Origin: an uncultured Akkermansia sp.
GTDB lineage: Bacteria > Verrucomicrobiota > Verrucomicrobiia > Verrucomicrobiales > Akkermansiaceae
Reading direction: 5' to 3'
Length of the DNA: 64,000 nt
Assembly: GCA_900548895.1 (NCBI GenBank)
Contig: URLZ01000001.1
Span: 1 to 64,000, forward strand
In this document: piece after piece, positions 1 through 9,900 of the stretch
Layout of the letters: every line of letters starts with the position of its first letter
How positions within the stretch are numbered: the stretch's first letter is position 1
Program-made: the position numbers and the translations under genes
The notes under the pieces: model-generated
Told to the model about the DNA's origin: nothing
Database searches by the model: none
What the model saw: only the letters and a program-made list of their open reading frames with translations

Positions 1-85
1 CTCCTTGGAGGCGAAACATGCCGTAGCGCATGTCGATGGGCTCCTTGTGCAGGTAGGCGATGGTGTTTTGAGGCATGGTGAACAT
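1..85 (-). CDS. IS66-family Orf2 (TnpB)-like protein, N-terminal fragment cut by window edge
   Basis: Read on the minus strand from ATG at 85 (a second ATG lies at 76), 28 codons stay open to the edge. The translation contains IAYLHKEPIDMRYGMFRLQG, which resembles the conserved N-terminal block of IS66 Orf2 proteins (a YL-x-x-x-P-x-DMR core followed by a G-x-x-x-L segment). A purine-rich GAGG lies just upstream of the ATG. IS66 Orf2 is an accessory protein needed for transposition of that family. Only the first 28 residues are visible, so it cannot be said whether the element is complete. No terminal inverted repeat was found between this start and position 138. The family call rests on one short motif. 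Confidence 0.45.
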   Translation of the reverse strand, partial: MFTMPQNTIAYLHKEPIDMRYGMFRLQG

Positions 86-137
86 AGGCCTCTATTCTCG
101 CATGCCTGCCTAGAATGGTTTTTGTTGAGAGCTTACG

Positions 138-737
138 ATGAAACGGATTTAGTCGCTCTTTCTGTTAGGGTTATTCGCCTTTGCCTTTCAAACACCCGCA
201 GCGGTGCCTGAGGTCAAGCTTTCGACATGGCGAGTGAACGTCCCCGACGAGCGGTCGAAGGGCGGGGAGTCGGGATATTGCATCCGCATCGATCGAGAGG
301 AGGTGCCGTATGGCGAGTTCTCCGCTCTGCTGAGCCATCTCGCTGTCTCGGGCTATTACGACGTTGTGCTGAGTTATCGCGGTGAGTTGATCAAGATCTC
401 CTCCAACGGCCTCGAAAACGGGCTCCGAGTTGTTGTGTCGCTTCCGTCAGACGGGGCCGCGCTGAAAGCGGCTTCGGTGCCAAGTTTTCCTCATTTTATC
501 GAAAGCCGCACGGAAGAGGGCTCCTGCCCGATTTTGCGCTGGACGATCGCGGCGGCGGATGCTCAGGGCGCGGCCGAGGATCAGGAGAGATTTCGCCGCA
601 TCATTCTCGCGTCCGGAAAGAGGGAGATGGGATTTATGTTTCTCGTGGAGCCTGTGGTTCCGATGGGGGGTCTGTGGGGCTATCTGACTTCCATTCCCGA
701 ACAGGTGAAGGTCAGGGGCTTTTTGTTCACGCGCTGA
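138..737 (+). pseudogene. Secreted hypothetical protein with an amber codon in the signal peptide
   Basis: From ATG 138 the frame reads M-K-R-I, then TAG at 150-152, then a hydrophobic run (SLFLLGLFAFAF) ending in an AXA-type site (TPAAV), then about 178 residues to the TGA at 735-737. The charged start plus hydrophobic core is exactly a signal peptide interrupted at codon 5. A TTG or CTG to TAG change would explain it. The only strong later start is GTG 204, which would give a 177-aa protein without a signal peptide. The body has no frame damage, so the loss is recent, or the stop is read through, or it is a base error. A TAGAAT -10-like box lies at 111-116. The function is not recognised; the region after residue 30 of the body (IRIDREEVPYGEFSALL) faintly recalls ExbD-type periplasmic domains, which I would not rely on. 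Confidence 0.55.
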
Positions 738-842
738 GGGGCGGACTCGTGCAGCGATGTTCCGTTCTTGCTCGGCCGGGGTGTTGCGTTTTTCGGCCGA
801 GGGGATGAGGAAGCTTGCTGCGGGGAGTTTTTTGTAGCTTGC

Positions 843-875
843 AAAAAAAGGGGGGGCGACCGGAGTCGCCCCCCC
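843..875 (-). terminator. Rho-independent terminator of the giant autotransporter gene
   Basis: A perfect 11-bp GC stem (850-860 with 865-875) closes a 4-nt loop. On the minus strand it is followed at once by seven T residues (849 to 843). It lies 28 bp after the autotransporter stop codon and is the clearest intrinsic terminator in the window. Confidence 0.9.
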
Positions 876-902
876 GAAGTCTGCGGGCTGCGGCGGCAAG
901 CG

Positions 903-3900
903 TCAGAAGTTGATGCGGTAGCCCACCGTCGCGTTCACGTTCGTGTAGTCCGCACGCAGCTCCAGACTGGCATCGAAGAAGAGCGAGCCGCCCTCCTGAC
1001 CTACGGGGACGGTCAGCCCGGCGCCGAGTTCAACGCCGAAGGCTCCGACCTCTGCCGACTCAACTTCTCCCGCCGTGTGGCCCAGAGCCGCGAGGGCTGC
1101 TGAGGCCGAGCTGCTGCGGTCGCCGATGTCGCACTTCGCCAGCACGCGTCCTTCGAGCAGGGAGGTGCGGTTGTAGATGTTTTCTCCGATCGTCGTCTGG
1201 GCGCGCAGGCCGAGACCCAGAGTCAGAGTGTCCATCGTCTGATCACCGAAGCGCACGGCCATGTCGCCGGATTCGGAGTAGGCACCGAGGTTGCTGTGCG
1301 TGTAGGTGATATTGAACACCGGTTGCAGTGCCGACTGTCCGTCTTCATCCAGCGGTACCGTGTAGCCCAGTTCGTACATCAGGCCGAAGCCGTAGCCGTC
1401 GGTATCGCCGCCGGTGCGGTATGAGCCGCCGCTGTAAGACACCGTGCGGTCGAGCGAGGCGTCGGCCATGCCGACTGAGGCCACGAAGGTGTGTGCCCAA
1501 GCTGAGGGTGTGTAGCGGGCGAAGGCCGTTACGTAGTAGGTGTTCAGATCGCCCTCGGCCATTTCCGCCGATTTTGCCGTCAGGCTGCCGTACATGGCCG
1601 TGAGCGCCAGACCTGCCGTCCAATTCGGCGTGATGTCGGCATCAAAGCCGAGCGTGCCGCCCCAGCTGTTGAACTCATAGCCTGCGTAGGTGCTGTCTTG
1701 CTCGAGGCTGCGGTAGCTGCCCTCGGCATTGACCCAGGCGTTGAAGTACGGCATGTCGGGGTTCACGTAGGCGTCGTTCACGCCCATCGTGGTCGTGCGG
1801 TTGCGGATGGCTTTGAGCTGGCGCTGCACGTCGCCGGCAAAGGCCATGCCCATTGCCGTCGCGCTTGCGCCTGCAACTGCCGCCATACGACGGTCAGCCG
1901 CCGCGTTGTCTCCCGCGAGGATCATCTGCTCGAGCTCATTGAGCACGGATGCCGCAACGCTGCCCGGCGCATTCAGCTGAGGATTCGTCGTCGCATAGAG
2001 ATCATCGAGCATCGCCGCGCCCGTCCTGCCGTTCTGCGTCAGGGCGGCAGAGGCGTGGAAGTCGGCCGTCTCTGCCGTGACGGTCGTGCCCGTCAGAACA
2101 AGGTTATTACCCTGTACTTCGACTCGTGCCGTGTTGCCGAAGTATTTTTGCAGCAGTTTATCCTCGGGGCGAGCCAGCGAGACCTCGGTGTCGGTCACTG
2201 TTGTGACGGAGGAGATCAGCGTGGCCGTTACCGTCTCGCCGCCCGTCAGGTCGAGCCCCTCATCCATGCCGACCAGGTTCAGCGAGACTGAACCTCCGGT
2301 GTAGGAGGCGGAGGTTGATGTGATGGCTGCCGTACCGTCCAGCATCGCCTGTGTCAGATTCAGCGTGAGGTTCAGCGTTGAGCCTTCTCCGAGGCGAAGC
2401 TCATTCTTCACCGCGAAGGTGCGGTTGGCCCCTGTGTTATTCTCGTCGACGAGGTTGACGTAGGCTTGACCCGTGCCGCTGAGTTGCAGCGAGCCGACGG
2501 TCGAGACCGTATCTGCCAGCACCAGATTGCCGCCCGTTACGCGGAAGCTCGTTGCCGCAGCGTCCTGCGTGAAGGCTTGCGTGCCCTCGCCCTTCAGTGT
2601 GATGGTTCCGTTGTAGTCGGCCAGGCTGCCTTCGAAGATGTAGCCCGTTCCCGACGCCGTATTCAGCACGATTTCAGCTGCGGCACTCGCATCGGCGACC
2701 AGTGAGCCTTTGCCCACAAGACCTTCGTACTCCAGTACGCCGGGTGTCGGCTCTGTCGCGTAGGTCGTTGTCAGGCTGCTCGATTGGTCAGCCACGATGC
2801 TCAGGGCCGCGCCTTCCTCGACGCTGAGCAGCAGGCCGCTGGTCGCGCTGCTCATATCAAGGGATGAATCGGACGCGATCGACATCACTGAGCCGGCCTC
2901 TCCCGCAATGGAGATTCCCGCCAGCTCTGCGTCGTCGAGAGTCAGCGTTCTGCCACTGCCGACGGATACGTCGGCTCTCGCTTTATCGGTGCCCGAGAGG
3001 AGCGTTCCCGTGACTGCGCCGCTCAAGGTCGTGTCGCCGCGCAGGGCAAGCTGTCCGTTCTCATCCACCGAAAGCCCGCCGGAGAGCGTGCTGCTGCTGT
3101 CGAGTTGCAGTACGCCGCTCTGAACGATGACCTGCGAATGTTCATCCGCTTGCAGGGAACCGACGCGGTACACAAACTCGCTGTCCGGCTCGCTTGTTGC
3201 CGCATCCGCGGCCATCAGCTTGAGATCCGTGCCCTGAAGCTTGATCGTGCCGCCGAAGCTCAGCGCGTTTCGTACGTTGTTCGGCAGCTCATCCGCAGAG
3301 AGATTCGGCACAATGGAGACGAGATCCTTGGTGCCCGTCCCGTCGTTGTCGCCGACGATGGTGAGCGTTGTGCCGGAGGAGCCGATCAGGTTGGGCAGAG
3401 CGAGACCGACGTCCGTCTTGCCGGCGGGAATTTCGGCCGGGTCGAGGAGGCCGAGGCCGTTGACCAGATCAATCGTTGTGTCCTGATTGATGTAGACGAC
3501 CGTGTAGCCCTCTGTCGAGTTATAGATGAGTCGGTCTCCGTTGCCTGCCCATGCGGCATTGCCGCTGCCTTGAGCTTCCGAGGCGATGTAGACCGTGTCG
3601 GGATCACTCGGGCTGAGCTGTGTGAGCGTCAGCTTGCCGTCCTGCGTGAACTCAGCCTGCATGTTCATCAGATACAGCGATGCATCAAAGGTGACGGCAC
3701 TGTTGAGATCGCTCAGATCGGCGTAGCCGTTGCCCAGAGTGAACGTGGCAGACTGATTTTCCGCACTGCGTACGATGCCCAGCACATCATTGATGTCAAA
3801 GGTCACCGTCGCATTCTCAGCTACTCCCGCCGTGCCCTGCTCGGAGAATTGCAGCAGAGCCCCGGCTTCGCTCGTCATGCCCGCAGAGATCGTGATCAGA

Positions 3901-6900
3901 GAGCCATCGCCGAGAGTCAGGCCCGTGAGGCCTGTCAGCTGCGTGCCCTCGGCATTCTGAAGCATCAGCGTCGCTTCGTCGCTCAGCCCTCCCATTTCGA
4001 AGGTCTGCCCGATTGCATCGTTGATGATGATCAAGCCTCTGTATCGCTCGGCCCTGGCCAGAGAGCCGCCCGTCATCACGATGTCGCCGTACATCGAAAT
4101 CGGCTCCGGTGCATCCGGCGTTGACGGCGGGGCAATGCCGATGTTGTTGCCGCAGAAGTCAAGGGTGCCGCCGGACATTTCAATCAGGGAGACACGCGTC
4201 GAAGACGTCGTTGCTACCGTGCCGGATTCAAGAAGCAGGTGGCCGATTTCCGTACCGCCCAGAGCCACCGTCGTGCCCGGCGTCACGGTGCCGCTTGCTT
4301 CATCGGTCACGCTGTCTTGTCCGCTCACCGTAAGGGTGCTGACCGTTGTATTGAGATCCAGACTGGCGTTGCCCATCAGAACGAGCTCGGCGGCATTCAC
4401 CGTCGTTTTCTCAATCGTCGCTGATCCCGTTACCGTGATGGTGCCGTCTGCCGTGGCTGTGTTGAGCTCGTTGGCCGGATAATGCGCGAATGAGTCGCTT
4501 TCCAGGATGAGGGAGCCCACGGTTGTGTCATCGGCCAGCGTCACCGTGGCGCCGCCGTAGTAGGTGCTGATCGAGCTGATGGTTGCGTTGCTCTCCACCA
4601 TCAGCGAACTGCCGTAACCCACGTTGATGGTGGCATCCTTCGCCTGATTGATCGTCAGCGAGGCGGTATTCGAAGCACTCGTCAGAGACCCCACATTCAT
4701 ATCGGCCCCGTCGGCCAGATTCTCCAGAGTCCACGTGCCGAAGAACGTACCGTTGTGGCTGACAGTCGTCAAGCTCGCGACCGTCGTGCCTTCCGCCGCG
4801 GTCGAATACATGTAGCCGTAATTCACCGCAAGATGGGCGATATCGAGGGAGGAGCTCGCGCTGGTGAGCACGCCCTCGACCTGTAGCGTGCCGTCGCCGC
4901 TGATCCTGTCGACGATCAGATCCGTGGAGACATCCAGCTTCGTCGTGCCCGAGTTGACGATCAGAGCCGCAAAGGAAGCATCTTTCGGCGCCTCATTGAT
5001 GTTCACGGTCCCGTCCGTCGTCAGCACGCTGTCAGAGGAGATCGAGCTCAAGCCCAGATTGAGCACGGCATCGCCCTCGCCGGCGAGCGAGACGGCGCCG
5101 TTGGTCGCCACATTGTTCACCGTGCCGCCGGCGTTGCCCGTCGCGGCCAGACGGCTGCCGTCGTTCATCGTGATCGACGAGGCAAAGATCTTCGTGCCGG
5201 CGGCGGTCTGATCCACCTTGAGCGTTGCGTCCTTGTTCACCGTCACCACCGAGTCCTTCAGGGCCCAGGAGTGAGCCGCGACAACGGTGCCGCTGTTGAT
5301 GTCCACACCGCCGGCGATGGCTGTTTCCGTCTCCAGACGCAGCGTGCCGTTGAACGCCTCGTCAGCAGTGCCCACCTCCAGCTTGCCGCCGGCCACCGTC
5401 GAGACCGTCGAACCGTTCTCCGTTGTCCATGTGTAGCTCGTATCGCCCTTCACTACGATGCTGCCCGCGATCACATCCGTCGTGACGTTGACGACAGCCG
5501 GTCCGGTGATACCCTCCAGCGTGTCGAAGGTGACGGCCTCGCCGTTGCTGAAGTCGGATGCCGCCGTCCCGCTGCCGCTCGTGTAGGTCCAGGGCTGATT
5601 GGGATCCAAATCTTCCGTGTAACTCCAGTTGCCGGCGCCGGACGCATCGCCCTGCCAGGTCAGGCTGCGAGCTTCCCCGGACACCGTCAGGACGAGATCA
5701 TACTGAGAGCCGTTCTGCTCGAGGCTCAGGTCGTGGCGCAGGCGCTTCCAACTGGAGTAATTGAGCACCAGATAGCCCAGCTCTTTTTCCTCCAGCTCAC
5801 CGACGTTCTCGATCAGGGTGTAGGTGCCGTTTTGAATCGACACGCCCGTGCCCGGATTGAGGATGAGGTTGTTCTGACCGAAGATGAAAAGGTCTCCGCC
5901 GCCATTATAGGCTGCCGTTGTCGACGGAGCATAGACGGGAACGCCGTCTTCGCCGTCCGAGACCTTCGTCATGTCGAACTGAACGCTGCCCCCGAGGAAC
6001 ATGCCCCCGCTCAGAGACACCTGCGAATCCTCACCGGTGTTGGAGGCATGCAGCGTGATTCCCGACCAGAGTCTGAGCTCATTGATGGTGCTGCCGCCTT
6101 CGCCGATGATGTTTATCGGGCCACCCGGCTGAATGGTGACGCCTTCGAGATTCAGGGTGGCCCCGCTCGCCACCGTGAGTTGCACGCCCGCGGAGAGCTT
6201 GCCCGCAAAGGCGCTGTTTGCACCGCTGAGCACGTAGCGACCGGCATTCAGGGTGCTGCTGCCATCGGCGGTGAGATTCCGGATGCTGACGACCTCATCT
6301 TCCCCCACGCTCGACGCCATGCCGAGCGAAGCACCGGTGAGCCGGATCTCGGCTTCCGCTGCCGTGTTGCTGCCGAGCTTCAGCTCGCCGCCGGCGACGG
6401 TCAGATCGGCGCCGCTCGCCAGCGTGCCGCTGAACTCGCCGCCCGCGCTGACCTGGTACTTGCCGGCTGCGACCGTGCCGGTGCCGGTGAGCGAGCCGAT
6501 CAGGTAGGTCTCAGTGTCGTCAGCCGCCTGCAGCGTTGCGTTGGCGTTGGAGAGCTCGATGGTTGCGTCGGCTGCGACTTCCGCTGCACCCAGCGTCAGA
6601 GATCCGGTATCGCCGTTCATCTCCAGCGTGCCTGCGAAGTCCCCGCCGTTGATCGTGAGATCATTCTGCACATCAACGGTTCCGGAGCCGCTGAGGCTGG
6701 TCAGCGTGGTGGCATTGCCCGTGAGGGTCGTCGCACCGCCGCTGACGGTGAGCGAAGCGAGGGTGGAGTCCACTGAGGCGTTGATCGCGGTGCCGTCAGC
6801 AGCCGTGACCGAGGCGCCGATGGATGCCGCACCCAGATCCAGCGTGCCGGCATCGAGAGCGATGTTGGCTGCGGAGCTCGTAGCAAACTTCAGGGTGCCG

Positions 6901-9900
6901 GAGCCCGTCTTGGAGAGCGAGCCGTCGGCCTCCTGCGTAATGGATCCCGACAGAGTCACCGTGCCGTTCTCAACCCTCATCTCCGCAGTCTTGCCGAGGG
7001 TGACGGCTCCCGAGAACTCCGAGGCTCCGCCGATCGAGGCCAGCGAGCTGCCGTCCTGCATCGTCAGAGAACCCGTGAAGTTTGCCGCCGTGTTGCCCGT
7101 GATGTCCAGAACGAGACCGGCCTGCTGCCCGGTGATCGCCCCGATCGCTTCGGACGAGGCTCCCGTCAGGTCGATGTTGAAGGTCCAATTGCCGGAGTCG
7201 GGGCAGCCGACGAGAAGCTGGCCGTCGCTCTCTACCTTAATGGTCGGAGCAGGGTCAAGCCCCATGGCGAGCTTGCCGTTGCGCTCCACGTCCAGATACA
7301 GTTGGCCGCCGGAGAGCAAATAAGTGCCGGTGAAACGACTCGGGGCACCGTTATTGGTCACATTGCCTGCATTCGGGATGGCTGCCGTGACAAAGCCGCT
7401 TGCCGTGAGACGGATGTCTTCGACGGATTTGTTACTGCCCGCGCTGTCCGTCAGGCTGAGGTCAACGCAAATCGTGCCGGAACCGCAGAGCCATCGGTTG
7501 GACTCAAAGTCTCCGTTAGTGGTGATCACCACCGTGCCGCTCGTGCCGGTGTTGATGGAGCCGAATCCCCGGTTGCCGTCGGCCAGTACCAGCGTGGAGC
7601 CCTCACCCAGCGAGACGGCTGTGTTGCCGGACGAGATGCCGCCCTGAGCCGTGACCGTCACGCCGTCGGCAATGTTCGTTGCACCGCTGTAGGTCTTGTT
7701 TGCGCCATTCCATGCAGTGTCTGCGTCGATGCCGACGCTGCCGGCTCCGGCAATGGCATTGTTCGCCGCATGCTGAGCCCCTGCCAGCGTGGTGCCCGTG
7801 CCCATGTCGAGCCCGGCACTGCCGATGCTGTCATCGGCCAGCGTCACGCTGCCGCTGCCCGCCACGGCGATGGTCGTCGCCTCGGTGAGCGCGCTGCCGG
7901 CTGTGTTGGTCAGACCCGCAAGACTCGTGTCATTGGAGCCGATATTCAGCGTGACGGTGCCTTCGCCGAGGGCGAGGCTGTTGCCCTCCAGCACGTCGCT
8001 GCTGCCCGCCCATACCAGCGTCGAGCCGCCCTCCATCGCGATGTTGAGTTTGCCGTCGGTGGACGTTCCCTTGTCCGCCAGCGACAGCGTCGCGCCGTTG
8101 CTTACGGTGACATCGGTCTCACTCGTGACAGCGAGGGCTCCCGCGCCGAAGGAGGCAGAGCCGCTTTCAACGGTGAGGTTGCCCAGCGAGGTAATGGCGC
8201 CGTTGGAGACTGTGAAGCTGTAGGTGTTGCCGGCTCCGGCTTGAACGATCATGTCGGCCACCTCCAGACCACCCTCAATGGAGACATCCTTCGCTTCGCT
8301 CGACTCACCGAAAACGAGCGTGGTGCCTGAGCCGCTCACCCATGTAGCCGCCGAGCCGGAGCCTCCGGTGAAGAAGTTATCTTCATCCGTTGCCGTCCAA
8401 ACTCCCGGAACATCAGTTGCGTCCCAATACAGGAACTGATTTGCCGTCAAAACGAGTTTGTTGTCGATGAGGCTCAGTTCTCCCGTCCATCCGTCACCCA
8501 ATGCGATGTCGAATCGGCTCAGATCAAGACTTTGTTCCGAATCGAAGGCGACAAGGGTGTAGTCTGACTGCGTTGTGTCGAGGGTGAGCCCCGTCAGATC
8601 GAGCCCGATACTTGCCCCGTCGTTGATCACGAGCGAGCTCAGATGCAGAGCATCCGCCCCCGATGCCGTGAGCTTGAGCGTGGTGTCGGTCGCCATGGCA
8701 AGGCTGCCTAGAACTGTTGCGTTTCCGACTTGCAACGTGCCACCTTCAACTCGCAGGTTCGCGCCGGTCATATCGCCTGCGATGGCAAGTGTGCCCGCTC
8801 CGGTTTTCGTGGTGATGCCGGCAGTCGCCAGCTTGGAGCCCAGATTGAGCGAGCTGCCCTCGGCGACGTCCGCCGTGGTGAAATTGCTCAGAATAATGTT
8901 ATTGCCGCTGAGATCGACGGAGCCACCCGTGGCAGCCAAGGTCTTGGAGCCCGTGACGGTGGCGTTGGCTCCGCTCCCGCCATAGCCGCCGCTGATGGTG
9001 ATGGGGGCGTCCGCACTGCCGCCGAAGCTTACGCCTTGGGCGATGGTGACCTTCGTGTCCTCGGTGCTGAAGGCGGCATCTCCTTCCGCGTAACCGGCCG
9101 CATAGACGCTTCCGTTGATCGCCGTTGTTGTTCCCTCAGAGTTGCCGAGAGTAAGTTCGACATCCTTTTGAACAACGGGAGAGTTGCCCTCAATGTATGT
9201 GCCGCCGTAGATGTTGGAGTCAACCGTGGCCCCGCTGACAGCGAGCTGAATCGTGCCGTTGAAGGTGCTCTTGTTGTCGCCCGCTGCTTCCACGAGATAC
9301 GAGCCGCCGATGATGTCGGCCCCGCTCGCGAATCGCCCGCCCGTGATTTGTACGTCGATATCGGTTTCCTCGCTGCTGAAGGTGATGTTGGAGGCATAAC
9401 CGCCGCCATTTGACGCCACGCCGCCGATGACAGCTTTATTGAAGGTGCCCCCGCTAATCTTGAGGGTGTTTACACCGGAGATGGTCGTTGTGGATCTATA
9501 CGGCACAACGGAACCGGTGACGACGAGTCCGTCGAACGAACCGCCGCTGATGTCAACGGTCGAGTTCTTTGTCTTGGTGTATTCGCCGTTCGTGTAGTTC
9601 TTGACGTAGGTGCCGCCGATGACGGCCAGCTGATCTCCGTTGAGAGTCAGCCCTCCGGAGAACGTAGCATCGCCTTTGATGGTAACGCTCGTATCACCCT
9701 GATGATCGACGAGCTTGGCACTCCCAGCCGCCATCAGATCCATCGAGCCGCCGATAATGCTCCCGAGGAATACGGCGTTCGCTCCCCCGTTGATCTCAAC
9801 GGAGCTGTTGCCTGCATGGGTCGCCTGAGCCGTTGCCGTTTCGCCGAGGTAGGAACCGCCAACAATGTGAGAGAAGGTGCCGCCTGCGCTCGCATCTATG

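Noticed and set aside
5271..6776. 501-codon plus-strand frame inside the autotransporter gene
   Set aside because: It is opposite an intact autotransporter passenger with repeats, and has no known motif.
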